Assembly: GCF_015353075.1 (NCBI RefSeq)
Contig: NZ_CP064187.1
Location: 2,046,001 to 2,110,000, forward strand
Source of the DNA: Rhizobium sp. 007
Lineage (GTDB): Bacteria; Pseudomonadota; Alphaproteobacteria; Rhizobiales; Rhizobiaceae
Reading direction: 5' to 3'
DNA: 64,000 nt
In this document: positions 26,644-35,891 of the stretch, piece after piece
How positions within the stretch are numbered: position 1 is the stretch's first letter
How the letters are laid out: every line of letters begins with the position of its first letter
Program-made: the position numbers and the translations under genes
The notes under the pieces: model-generated
What the model was told of the DNA's origin: nothing
What the model saw: the letters and a program-made list of their open reading frames with translations, nothing else
Databases searched by the model: none

Positions 26644-27735
26644 ATGCCGTTTAAAGCCGCAAGCCGAGCCATACGAGAAGCCAGCCTGCCGAGATGGGTT
26701 CTGCTGCTAAGCCTCTCCACCTCTCTCGTTGTCGTTCTTGAAGTTTTCGCCCTTCCGGCATCGCTGCTCGTTGGGCCGATGATCGCGGCGATCTTTCTCG
26801 CCTTGATGATCGGCAAGGGCCAGATGCGCGTACCCTACTGGTCCTTGCAATTCGGGCAGGCTCTGGTCGGCCTGATGATGGCGCGCGCCATCACGCCGGA
26901 CATTCTCGCCACGATGGCCAAGGATGCGCCGCTCTTCATGCTGGTCATCGTCTCGGTGATCGCCATCGCAGGCGTGCTCGGCTATCTCCTGACCCGGCTG
27001 CAGGTGCTGCCCGGCACCACCGCCGTCTGGGGCTCCTCCCCCGGCGGCGCCTCGGCCATGGTCATCATGTCAGAGGCCTATGGCGCCGATGCCCGCCTTG
27101 TCGCCTTCATGCAGTATCTGCGCGTCGTCTTCGTCTGCGTGGCCGCTTCCGCCGTCTCGCGCCTCTGGGTCGCCGCCGACGGCGAGCTGCCACCGCTTAT
27201 TCTCTTCCCGCCGATCGACTGGCCGGCATTTGCCGCGACTGTGCTGCTTGCCTGCAGTTGCGTCTATGCCGCCTTCCGTTTCCGAGTCCAGGGCGGCACC
27301 ATCATCCTGCCGCTTCTCGCAGGCTCTCTGTTGCAGGGTTTCGACCTCCTGACGATCGAGCTGCCGATGTGGCTGCTCGCGATCAGCTATGCCCTGATCG
27401 GCTGGAGCATCGGGCTGCGTTTCACCCGTTCGATCCTGAAGCATGCCGCCCGCGCTCTGCCGCGCGTCTCCGCCTCCATCCTGCTTTTGATGTCGATCTG
27501 CGGGCTGATGGCCGTGGCCCTGCACAAATTCGCGGGCATCGATCCGCTGACAGCCTATCTCGCGACCAGCCCTGGCGGTGCGGATTCGGTTGCCATCATC
27601 GCCGCCTCTAGCGATGTCGACTTGCCCTTCGTCATGGCGATGCAGGTGGGGCGGTTTGTGGTGATCCTGTTTACCGGGCCGATGCTCGCGCGCTTCATCG
27701 CGCGGAGGAGCGGCCTGGCCGAGAACCCCGCCTGA
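26644..27735 (+). CDS. AbrB-type membrane transporter
   Basis: A 363-residue membrane protein with about ten helices in two repeats. Each repeat holds a Gly-rich loop (GTTAVWGSSPGGASAMVIMS and YLATSPGGADSVAIIAAS), the hallmark of the AbrB family often mislabelled ammonia monooxygenase. Members may transport organic acids or similar; the function is unproven. The start is placed at MPFKAASR; an ATG 22 codons upstream also fits. Its 3' end overlaps the convergent AraC gene by 41 bases. Confidence 0.82.
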   Translation: MPFKAASRAIREASLPRWVLLLSLSTSLVVVLEVFALPASLLVGPMIAAIFLALMIGKGQMRVPYWSLQFGQALVGLMMARAITPDILATMAKDAPLFMLVIVSVIAIAGVLGYLLTRLQVLPGTTAVWGSSPGGASAMVIMSEAYGADARLVAFMQYLRVVFVCVAASAVSRLWVAADGELPPLILFPPIDWPAFAATVLLACSCVYAAFRFRVQGGTIILPLLAGSLLQGFDLLTIELPMWLLAISYALIGWSIGLRFTRSILKHAARALPRVSASILLLMSICGLMAVALHKFAGIDPLTAYLATSPGGADSVAIIAASSDVDLPFVMAMQVGRFVVILFTGPMLARFIARRSGLAENPA

Positions 27736-28600
27736 GCGCGGCCCATTGGCCGGGCGTCATGCCGTAGGCTTTCTTGAAATGCCGGTTCAGGTGGCTCTGA
27801 TCCGCAAAGCCGGTGGCAAAGGCGACGTCCGATAGCTCGCTGCCCTCGCCGATCATCGCCCGCGCCTGCTGCAGCCGCCGCATCAGAAGGTAGCGATGCG
27901 GACTGGTCGCGAATGCGGCCCGGAAATGCCGCGACAACGCAAAGCGGTCGAGTCCTGTTACCGATTCAAGCTCGCCGGAACGCACCGTTCGCGTCGCATG
28001 TGCTTCAAGGTAGTCGCGGGCGCAACGGGCCTGATTCCAGGCGATACTGGCGGGCAGCCTGCGCAATGCCTTCGCGTGCCTTACAAGCCCGTCGGCTATG
28101 CGCATCAGGAAATCGTCGACGAAGAGCTCGTCGAGCTCTCCATCGAGATCAGTCAGTGCGCCAAGCAGGACGCCGGCAAGAACCGCATCGCTGATGACAG
28201 GCTGGTCGACAAAAGGCAGCCCGAGTTTCCCGGCTTCCAGGCATTCGGCAAGCAGCGAGGGCTCCAGGTAGAGAATACGGTATTGCAGCCCGTCATTGGT
28301 GCCCGCCCCGCCGTCATGCACCTCGTCTGGATGCAGCACGATCACCTGACCGGGCATGCTGAAGCGCCTTTCGCCGCGATACGAGAAGGCCTGCACGCCC
28401 TTCAGCGTCACACCGAGCCCATAAGTGTCGTGCCGGTGCGGCTCGAAGGCATTTCCGCTGAATTTCGCCTCGATGCGCTCGATCCCGGGAAAGGCTGGCG
28501 CTGCCACAATGCCGTCGCCGCCCTGCGGCACGCACAAACGTTCAAGACCCTCGAAGACCTGCGGCGTTACATCCTGGCTCAACGCGACCTCGAACCGCAT
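27695..28600 (-). CDS. AraC family transcriptional regulator
   Basis: A 301-residue regulator with an N-terminal cupin-type sensor domain (EPHRHDTYGLGVTLKGVQAF, then VIVLHPDEVHDGG) and a C-terminal AraC DNA-binding domain (LSRHFRAAFATSPHRYLLMR, then LSDVAFATGFADQSHLNRHF). This is the architecture of regulators of amino-acid exporters and other small genes. Its start lies 13 bases from the divergent DUF2000 gene, so it probably controls that gene and itself. Its 3' end overlaps the AbrB-type gene by 41 bases. Confidence 0.92.
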   Translation of the reverse strand: MRFEVALSQDVTPQVFEGLERLCVPQGGDGIVAAPAFPGIERIEAKFSGNAFEPHRHDTYGLGVTLKGVQAFSYRGERRFSMPGQVIVLHPDEVHDGGAGTNDGLQYRILYLEPSLLAECLEAGKLGLPFVDQPVISDAVLAGVLLGALTDLDGELDELFVDDFLMRIADGLVRHAKALRRLPASIAWNQARCARDYLEAHATRTVRSGELESVTGLDRFALSRHFRAAFATSPHRYLLMRRLQQARAMIGEGSELSDVAFATGFADQSHLNRHFKKAYGMTPGQWAALRRGSRPGRSSAR

Positions 28601-28613
28601 GAAAGAGACTGGA

Positions 28614-29021
28614 ATGTTTGATACCAAAATTGCGATCGTTCTGCGAAACAATCTTGCGTCATGGCAGAAGCTGAATGTAACCGCCTTTTTGATGAGCGGC
28701 ATCGCCGGGCAAAATCCCGCGATCATCGGCGAGGCCTACAGGGACCGCGCCGGCAACACCTACAATGCCATGTCAGTCCAGCCGATCATCGTGCTATCGG
28801 CCGATGAGGCGACGATTTCAGCGATACATCGCCGCGTGCTGGAGCGCGAGATTCCATCCTCGCTGTTCATCGAGGAGATGTTTGCAACCGGCCATGACGC
28901 CGCCAATCGCGCGGTATTTGCCGAATACGCGCCGGAAGATGCCAAGGTCGTGGGCGTCGCTCTGCGCGCCGGCAAGAAGATCGTCGACAAAATCACTAAG
29001 GGCGCGACGATGCATGCCTGA
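28614..29021 (+). CDS. DUF2000 family protein
   Basis: A 135-residue protein. MFDTKIAIVLRNNLASWQKLNVTAFL and the following IAGQNPAIIGEAYRDRAG define DUF2000, a compact alpha/beta fold with peptidyl-tRNA hydrolase 2-like topology. Its activity is unknown. It starts 13 bases from the divergent AraC gene. In other genomes DUF2000 genes often lie next to AraC regulators, consistent with joint control. Confidence 0.85.
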   Translation: MFDTKIAIVLRNNLASWQKLNVTAFLMSGIAGQNPAIIGEAYRDRAGNTYNAMSVQPIIVLSADEATISAIHRRVLEREIPSSLFIEEMFATGHDAANRAVFAEYAPEDAKVVGVALRAGKKIVDKITKGATMHA

Positions 29022-29073
29022 AACGAAAGACGGCCGGCGATGATCCGGCCGTCTTTGATAAATGTGGCGCAGT

Positions 29074-29739
29074 TCAGCTCTGCGTGATCGGCGCGATCTG
29101 AATCTCGACACGGCGGTTCTGGGCGCGGCCAGCCTCCGTCGCGTTCGACGCGACCGGTTGCGACGGGCCAAAGCCGACGGCAGAGACGCGACGCTGGTCG
29201 ATACCCTGTCCGCCGAGATAACCGGCAACCGAAAGGGCGCGGCGCTGCGACAGATCCTGGTTATGCTGCAGGCTGCCGGTGGAATCCGTATGGCCGTTGA
29301 CATCGATCAATGTGCGGTTGAACTTCCTGAGCACGATCGCTACCGAGTTCAGCGTCGGATAGAAGCCCGGCTTCACGGCGTCCTGGTCGATGTCGAAGGT
29401 GATGTTCGACGGCATGTTCAGGATGATGTTGTCGCCGTTACGCGTCACCGAAATGCCGGTGCCCTGGAGCTGGGCGCGGAGTTCCGCTTCCTGCTGGTCC
29501 ATGTAGTTGCCGATCGCGCCGCCTGCGAGCGCGCCGAGGCCCGCGCCGATCAGCGCCGCATTGCGCGGGCCATGCCCGCGTCCGCCAAGGGCGGCACCCG
29601 CAAGCGCTCCGCCGACAGCTCCGAGCATTGCCCCGCCTGCGGTATTCGACATTTTCTGCTCGCCCGTATAGGGGTCGGTCGTGGTGCAGGCGGTCAGGTA
29701 GCTGGCGGCCATCGCCAGAAGTACGAATTTCTTGATCAT
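29074..29739 (-). CDS. OmpA-like outer-membrane lipoprotein (YiaD type)
   Basis: A 221-residue lipoprotein. The signal peptide ends in the lipobox LTAC with Cys18 as the lipidated residue. A Gly/Ala-rich glycine-zipper region follows (GGAMLGAVGGALAGAALGG, then GAGLGALAGGAIGNYMD), then an OmpA C-terminal peptidoglycan-binding domain (DVNGHTDSTGSLQHNQDLSQ, then SAVGFGPSQPVASN and NRRVEIQI). It links the outer membrane to the wall. GGAGAG lies ten bases before the ATG. Confidence 0.9.
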   Translation of the reverse strand: MIKKFVLLAMAASYLTACTTTDPYTGEQKMSNTAGGAMLGAVGGALAGAALGGRGHGPRNAALIGAGLGALAGGAIGNYMDQQEAELRAQLQGTGISVTRNGDNIILNMPSNITFDIDQDAVKPGFYPTLNSVAIVLRKFNRTLIDVNGHTDSTGSLQHNQDLSQRRALSVAGYLGGQGIDQRRVSAVGFGPSQPVASNATEAGRAQNRRVEIQIAPITQS

Positions 29740-29935
29740 GGACAGAAAGCTCTCCGTTCGAAGCTGGCCCGAGCAAATATTATGGAATGCGGCAACAAGA
29801 TGAACGCGTCCCCTCCGATAAAACAAAATCAGTAGAATGGACACGTCTCGCTTGCACAAATCCCGAGGATATCGCCAATTTGCCACAGCAGTCTCGACAG
29901 GCTCGATAATATCGAGACGGGCGGGTCGCATGCGC

Positions 29936-30934
29936 TTAGAAGGCCTGGAAGAGCTGTCTTACGGTGTCGTAGCTGGCATTGGCGATCGAGAGCGCCTGCA
30001 GGCCAAGTTGCCGCTGCGTCTGCAACGCCGTGAGCTTGCTCGACTCCTCTTCCATATCGGCATCGACCAGACGCCCGATGCCTGAGCTGTACGCGTCGAA
30101 AAGCGTTTTCGCGAACTCGTTCTGCAGCTCGATGCGTTTTTCCAGCGCACCAAAAGCCGAGCCCACGGTGGTCGCCTGCCTGAGAATGCCGTCCACTACG
30201 CTGATCATCTCATCGACCTGATCTTTTGTCGTCGAGGATGAAAGCCCGATCTCCACTTGTCCGGCGGTATTGCCCGCCTTGCTCAAAATCATGACGTAGT
30301 TCTGCGAAGCGCCCATTTCCGTCGCGAAATAGGATGATGTCAGAGCGCCGTATTCGCCGCTCCCGCCGGAACGGTCGTCGACGAGGTAGCGGGCATCCTT
30401 CGATGTGGTGACGCCCGTCGACGGCAGGTCGATATGATAGGTCAGCGTGCCAACGGTGACGGTGCCGTCGGCATTGCGGATATAGGACGCCGGAATCTGC
30501 TTCGGCTCGGTGGGATTGTCTTCATCCGTAAGGACGACCCAGTTGTCGCTGTTGAAGGCTGCCGCTTCGGCGACGGAGCGCAACTGTGCCTTCAGCTGCG
30601 TCAGCTCCTCATTGATCTTTTCCTTGTCCACACCCTGTTCGGTCGCAGCGACAAGTTTCGCCTTGATTTCGGAAACGACGTCAACGGCGCGGGCAACGCC
30701 CGTATAGGCCGTACCCATTGTGGCGGCCGCCATGCCGAGCGCATCCTGAATGGCAGCATGCGCCCTATTGTCGGAGCGGGCCGTCGTCGCCACCGACCAG
30801 TAGGCGGCGTTGTCGCGGGCCTGTTCGACGCGAAAGCCGGACGAGACGCGGTTCTGCGTCCGCGTCAGGCTGTGGTTGATATCACGAAGCGTATGCAGCG
30901 CCGCATCGACAGATGTGCGTTGAAAAATACTCAC
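29936..30934 (-). CDS. Divergent flagellin
   Basis: A 332-residue flagellin with the conserved D0/D1 helices at both ends (ALHTLRDINHSLTRTQNRVS, then AAYWSVATTARSDNRAHAAI; C-terminal QRQLGLQALSIANASYDTVR) and a short variable centre. It is shaped like rhizobial Fla proteins, but the opening MSIFQRTSVDAAL and the end QLFQAF differ from the usual major flagellins. No other flagellar gene lies in the window, so it is an orphan copy, perhaps a minor filament subunit. I find no clear sigma-28 promoter in the 265 bases upstream. Confidence 0.88.
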   Translation of the reverse strand: MSIFQRTSVDAALHTLRDINHSLTRTQNRVSSGFRVEQARDNAAYWSVATTARSDNRAHAAIQDALGMAAATMGTAYTGVARAVDVVSEIKAKLVAATEQGVDKEKINEELTQLKAQLRSVAEAAAFNSDNWVVLTDEDNPTEPKQIPASYIRNADGTVTVGTLTYHIDLPSTGVTTSKDARYLVDDRSGGSGEYGALTSSYFATEMGASQNYVMILSKAGNTAGQVEIGLSSSTTKDQVDEMISVVDGILRQATTVGSAFGALEKRIELQNEFAKTLFDAYSSGIGRLVDADMEEESSKLTALQTQRQLGLQALSIANASYDTVRQLFQAF

Positions 30935-31199
30935 GGGAACGGAACTCCGAACACAACTACATGCTACTCACAAACAGCGAACCGTGTCCGCGAAACGTCA
31001 TGTTCGGGCGCTGAAATCAGCGGGTGGGCGAGCCTCCGAAACGCTGAGGCATCTGATCGGTTACGGGTAGATCATTGCGTTTTATGCTTAAGAAACATCT
31101 AACGTTCAGAAGAAATTTATTCTGTTTTGCAACGTTCATTGACCACGAACACGCCGCCGCGATGGGAGGCGGCGACGTTTTAAGCAGACGGCGTCAAAT

Positions 31200-34100
31200 C
31201 TATTCCGCTGCCTGCAGATGCTTGGGATCGGGCACCGGTTTCGGCCGTGCCGCAATCGCCATCTCCTCGTGCAAACGGGCTTCCTCATGCGCATGTGGCT
31301 TGGCAAAGCGCGCCACCAGAAGATAGGCGACCGGCGTGATAAGGAGCGTGACCAGCGTTGCGAAACCCAGTCCGCCGACGATCACCCAGCCGAGCGCGAT
31401 ACGCGCTTCCGCGCCTGCGCCATGCGCAAAGACCAGCGGAACGCCGCCGAGGATGGTGGCGATCATCGTCATCATGACCGGGCGTAGCCGCAGTGCACAG
31501 GCGCGTTCGATCGCCTCGCGCACTTCTACCCCGCGGTCGCGGAGCTGGTTGGCGAACTCGACGATTAAGATACCGTTCTTTGCCATGACGCCGACGAGCA
31601 GCACGAGGCCGATCTGGCTGTAGATGTTGAGGCTCGATCCCGTGATAATGAGCGCGAAGACGGCGCAGGCAAGCCCAAGCGGCACGGTCGACATGATGAT
31701 CAGCGAGGACAGCACGCTTTCGAACTGCGCCGCCAGCACCAGGAAGATGATCACGATCGCAAAGCCGAAGGTGAGTGCCATGCCGCTGGAGTTCTCTTCG
31801 AGGGTTGCCGCTTCGGCAAGCGGAATAAGACGCGCCCCTGGCGGCAGGATCGGCTCGGCAAGTTCCGTCACCTGCTTGACGGCATCGCCGAGCGACATGC
31901 CCTCTTTAAGGCCTGCCGTGATCGCGACGGAAGCGAGTTGCGATTCACGGTTCAGCTGCGGCGCAACCGCGCCTTCCTTCATCGAAGCGATGACCGACAT
32001 CGGTACGATCTTGCCCTCGCCGGTCTTCAGGAAGACGTTTTCGAGATCCGTCGGATCATCGATCGGCCGCATGGTCGAAGTGAGCAGAACCGGATAGGCA
32101 TCGCCATTGACGAAGACGTCGACGACGGAGCGTCCCTCGAGCAGCGACTGCATCGCCGTCGAAAGCCCGGTGATATCGATGCCGAGATCGGAAGCCCGCT
32201 CGCGGTCGATCGTGACCGAGACCTGCGCCTGCGTCGGCTCGTTGGTCAGGCGCGGCGTATCATACTGCCCGGTCGCGTCCAGCGCCTGCACCAGCTCGAC
32301 GGCGGCAGCCGTCAGGCGGTCGTAGTCATTGCCGACGAGCGCCATCTGCAGGCCGCTGCCGGCGCCGCGAATGCGCAGGCTGTTCGAGGATATCGCATTG
32401 CCGCGAAGTGCGGGCACGCGCGATGCCGCCCGGTTGATGTCCTGGACGATCTCCGCCTGCGTGCGCTCGCGCTCGCCCCAAGGCGCCAGCGTCAGCACCA
32501 TGAAGCCGCTATTGGCCGAGCCGCCCTGGCCGGAGATCGAAAAGACGTTCCTGATGTCGCCGCTGTCGACCAGCGGCTGCAGGTATTCTTCGACGAGCTG
32601 CAGCTTGTCGCGCGTATATTCGAGGCTCGATCCCTGCGGTGCGGTGAGCCGCATCATCACCACGGCGCGGTCCTCGTTCGGCGTAAGCTCGCTCTTGACC
32701 GTCGAGAAGGCGACAAGCGCCGCCCCGGCAAAGAAAACCGACGCGACAATGACGACCAAGGGCGCGTTGAGGCAACGCTGCAGGCTCCATTGGTAGACAC
32801 GCGCAAACGCTCCGCCGAAGTGGCCGAGCGCGCCATGATCCTCCAGCATTGGCTTCGTCAGCATGCGCGAGGCGAGCATCGGACAAAGCGTCAGCGCGAC
32901 GATCGACGAGAGACCGACCGAGAAGGCCAGCACGAAGCCGAACTCCCGGAAGAGACCGCCCACCTGCCCCGGCAGGAATGACAGCGGAATGAAGACAGCG
33001 GCAAGCGTTGCCGTGGTCGCGATGACCGCGAAGAAGACCTCGCGCGTGCCGAGGACGGCGGCCGCCCGCGGCCCCATGCCTTCGGCGCGCCGGCGCACGA
33101 TGTTCTCGAGCACCACGATCGCATCGTCGACGACAAGACCTGTCGCCAGGACGATGGCGAGCAGCGTCAGGATATTGATCGAAAAGCCCACGAGATAGAT
33201 CGCAGCCAGCGTGCCGATCAAAGCCACCGGCATGCTGACCGCGGGGATCAAGGTAGCCCGCCAGTCTCGCAGGAAGAGGTAGATGACGCCGGTGACGATG
33301 ACGCCGGCAAGGATCAGCGCCAGCACGACCTCGTGGATCGCTCCCTGGATGAACACGGCGTCGTCGCTGGTGATCGCGATCTTCGTGCCTTCCGGCAGCG
33401 CCTTCGAAAGCTGCTCGACCACCGTCTTGATGCCGCTCGAAATATTGAGCGTATTTGATTGCGCCTGGCGGATGACGCCGAGGCCGATGCCGCGCTTGCC
33501 ATTGGAGCGCAGCGCCGTATCGCCGTCACGCGGCCCGAGCGTCACCGTCGCGACGTCGCCGAGACGCACGCGGTCCTGCAGGATGACATTGGCGAAATCC
33601 TCCGGCTTCTGCAGGCTCGCCGTGGCGCGCACCACGATGTCCTGTGTCGTGCTCTTCAGCGATCCGGCAGGAACGTCGAGGGCGGAGTTGTCGAGCGCCT
33701 CCGTCAGATCGCCGACCGTCAGCCCGCGGCTTGCGAGAGCGCCCTGGTCGACATCGACCCGGAAGATCTTTTCCTGGTCGCCATATTGCTCGACATCGGC
33801 AACGCCATCGACGGAGGCCAGCCGGTCGACGATCTCGTTTTCGACGAGGAGCGTCAGGTCATCCATGTCGAGCTTGGTCGAGGTGACCGCAAGACGCATG
33901 ATCGGCTGTGAATCCGCATCCGCCTTGACGATCTGCGGGGCGTCGGCATCGTCCGGAAGCTGCTCCATGATGCGCCCGATCGCATCGCGCACGTCGTTTG
34001 CGGCGACGGCGAGATCGACGGTGTCGGAGAACTCCAGCGTCACGCGGCTTTGGCCGAACTGCGATTGCGAGGAGATCGATTTCAGCCCGCTAACGCGCGC

Positions 34101-34358
34101 AACTGCGCCTTCGATGACCTTCGTCAGCTCTTGATCGATCGTCTGCGGTGCAGCGCCGTCGAACATGGTGCGCACGGTCACGACCGGGCGGTCGACATCC
34201 GGCAGTTCGCGCACTTCGACCCCGGCATAGGCAGCAAGACCCGCCACCACCATCAGCGTATTGAAAACCAGCGCCAGGATCGGGCGGCGCACGAAGAGTG
34301 CCGTAAAGGTCTGCTTGCCGGAGGCTCTCTCTGGAAGTTCGGTGACGGTCACGTTCAT
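31200..34358 (-). CDS. RND efflux pump, inner-membrane permease
   Basis: A 1052-residue AcrB/MexB-like transporter of the HAE-1/MFP-linked type. It shows the N-terminal FVRRPILALVFNTLMVVAGL, twelve helices in two halves, DVRDAIGRIMEQLPDDADAP in the pore domain, and LLAIVLATGLVVDDAIVVLENI with the proton-relay Asp pair in helix 4. It exports drugs or other amphiphiles by proton exchange as a trimer. It overlaps the adaptor gene upstream by four bases (ATGA). No outer-membrane TolC gene is adjacent, so a shared TolC must complete the pump. Confidence 0.95.
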   Translation of the reverse strand: MNVTVTELPERASGKQTFTALFVRRPILALVFNTLMVVAGLAAYAGVEVRELPDVDRPVVTVRTMFDGAAPQTIDQELTKVIEGAVARVSGLKSISSQSQFGQSRVTLEFSDTVDLAVAANDVRDAIGRIMEQLPDDADAPQIVKADADSQPIMRLAVTSTKLDMDDLTLLVENEIVDRLASVDGVADVEQYGDQEKIFRVDVDQGALASRGLTVGDLTEALDNSALDVPAGSLKSTTQDIVVRATASLQKPEDFANVILQDRVRLGDVATVTLGPRDGDTALRSNGKRGIGLGVIRQAQSNTLNISSGIKTVVEQLSKALPEGTKIAITSDDAVFIQGAIHEVVLALILAGVIVTGVIYLFLRDWRATLIPAVSMPVALIGTLAAIYLVGFSINILTLLAIVLATGLVVDDAIVVLENIVRRRAEGMGPRAAAVLGTREVFFAVIATTATLAAVFIPLSFLPGQVGGLFREFGFVLAFSVGLSSIVALTLCPMLASRMLTKPMLEDHGALGHFGGAFARVYQWSLQRCLNAPLVVIVASVFFAGAALVAFSTVKSELTPNEDRAVVMMRLTAPQGSSLEYTRDKLQLVEEYLQPLVDSGDIRNVFSISGQGGSANSGFMVLTLAPWGERERTQAEIVQDINRAASRVPALRGNAISSNSLRIRGAGSGLQMALVGNDYDRLTAAAVELVQALDATGQYDTPRLTNEPTQAQVSVTIDRERASDLGIDITGLSTAMQSLLEGRSVVDVFVNGDAYPVLLTSTMRPIDDPTDLENVFLKTGEGKIVPMSVIASMKEGAVAPQLNRESQLASVAITAGLKEGMSLGDAVKQVTELAEPILPPGARLIPLAEAATLEENSSGMALTFGFAIVIIFLVLAAQFESVLSSLIIMSTVPLGLACAVFALIITGSSLNIYSQIGLVLLVGVMAKNGILIVEFANQLRDRGVEVREAIERACALRLRPVMMTMIATILGGVPLVFAHGAGAEARIALGWVIVGGLGFATLVTLLITPVAYLLVARFAKPHAHEEARLHEEMAIAARPKPVPDPKHLQAAE

Positions 34359-35539
34359 TGTGTCGCGACCCCGTTGTTCGAGGCCAGTTCATTGCCGGTC
34401 CGCACTGGCCCGCCCTCGCGGACGCGCTGCAGACCCTGCGTCACGATGGCGTCCCCATCCTTGATGCCGGCCTTCACGAGCACGAAATCCGGATTGCGTT
34501 GCACGATGCTGACGCGCACCTTGTGCGACTTGCCGTCGACCACCTGCCAGACGAACGAGCCCTGCGAATCCCACTGAACGGAAACCGGATCGACCGCAGG
34601 ATATTTGTCGCCTGCGAACTTCATGCTGACATTGAAGGACATGCCGGCGCGAAGCTCGTCGGCGCGGTTGTCGATCTTGGCGCGGATGCGCAGCGTCCGG
34701 CTGGCCGCGTCGATGCGGTTGTCGACTGCCTGGACCTCTCCGGTGAACACCTGTCCCGGCCGCGCGACCGACGTTACCTCAACCGGCTGGCCGACGGAAA
34801 CCGTATTGGCGAAGCGCTCCGGCACCCAGTAGTCGACCAGGATTTCCGAGCGGTCGTCGAGCGTCACGATCGGCGTGCTGGTGGTCACGTTGTCGCCGAT
34901 GTTGACTGGGACGATGCCGACGATACCGTCGATGGGCGCCACGATATTGCGCCGGGTGAGATTGAGCTCGGCGGCCTGCAGCTGCAGCCGCGCGCCCTGC
35001 TCGGCAATCTCGGCATCGAATACGTCCATGCGCGCAACGCTGGATTTAATGTTGTGATAGAGATTGGATTTCTCGATCGCGCTCTTCAGCGCCACTTCGG
35101 CCTGCCCCTTGGCGATCACCTGCTCCTCGCTGTCGAGCTTGGCAAGCACCTGACCCTGCTTGACCTTGTCGCCGGACTTGATGAGGATTTCACGGATCGT
35201 GCCCATTGCCTGCGGCGTCACCGCCACCGAGCGGATCGCGTCGCCTGTGCCGATCGCGTTCAGCCGGTCGTTGACCACGCCCTGCACGACGGCCTGTGTC
35301 ACGACTAGAACGGCGCTGTTGCGCCCGCCGCCATTGCGTCCTCCGCCGCCCTGGGCGCCCTCGCCTTGCCCCGACGCACCGCCACCGGGCTCCACGGGAG
35401 GAGCCATCTTGGCGACAATGTTTTCCGGGACGCCGGCATTTCTCAAAACATCAGCCGCACCCGGCACAAGAAAAATCCATCCGGCAAAGCCGGCCGCAAT
35501 AACGATAAGAGAAAGAACAAACTGCTTCCAAAAAGCCAT
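34355..35539 (-). CDS. RND efflux pump, periplasmic adaptor
   Basis: A 394-residue membrane-fusion protein. An N-terminal anchor (VLSLIVIAAGFAGWIFLVPG) is followed by a Gly/Gln-rich spacer at about residues 52-75. Then come the lipoyl half-motifs (KSGDKVKQGQVLAKLDSEEQ and RRNIVAPIDGIVGIVPVNIG), a helical hairpin and the beta-barrel/membrane-proximal domain (ILVDYWVPERFANTVSVGQP). It links the permease, encoded next with a 4-base overlap, to a TolC-type channel. Confidence 0.94.
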   Translation of the reverse strand: MAFWKQFVLSLIVIAAGFAGWIFLVPGAADVLRNAGVPENIVAKMAPPVEPGGGASGQGEGAQGGGGRNGGGRNSAVLVVTQAVVQGVVNDRLNAIGTGDAIRSVAVTPQAMGTIREILIKSGDKVKQGQVLAKLDSEEQVIAKGQAEVALKSAIEKSNLYHNIKSSVARMDVFDAEIAEQGARLQLQAAELNLTRRNIVAPIDGIVGIVPVNIGDNVTTSTPIVTLDDRSEILVDYWVPERFANTVSVGQPVEVTSVARPGQVFTGEVQAVDNRIDAASRTLRIRAKIDNRADELRAGMSFNVSMKFAGDKYPAVDPVSVQWDSQGSFVWQVVDGKSHKVRVSIVQRNPDFVLVKAGIKDGDAIVTQGLQRVREGGPVRTGNELASNNGVATQ

Positions 35540-35891
35540 TCACGTCTCCGAAGGGACCAAGGGGGCAGACCTGGGACGATCGAAAGAGCGCCTTTAGACA
35601 TATTCCCCACCTGACTGCGGCAATATCGCCCCTTTACAAGCGGCCATCAAGCGCACGTGCCAGTCATTACAGAATTGTAATCTCCATCCTCGCGAAAACA
35701 GGTCACTTTTGCTTGAGCGGAAGCGTATTTCCGGCCTGAATTGCCAATCGCTACTTTAGGGGATTGGATAGGCATGTGCCGCCGCCCCAAATGCGCCGCG
35801 CCGGCAAGGTCGGCTTTCGTCCTGGAGGCGCTGGAATGAACCAAGAACATCTTTTCTGGCCTTTCCATCCCGAATCACTACATTACGCGCC
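35540..35891. promoter_or_regulatory. Divergent promoter region, efflux operon and helicase
   Basis: This 352-base gap separates the efflux adaptor and the helicase gene, which point away from each other. It holds a perfect dyad ATTACA-GAAT-TGTAAT at 35666-35681, about 127 bases upstream of the adaptor start, a plausible operator for a response regulator of the OmpR/CopR kind. No TetR or two-component gene is adjacent. I see no gene in it; short open stretches lack ribosome sites. Confidence 0.5.
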
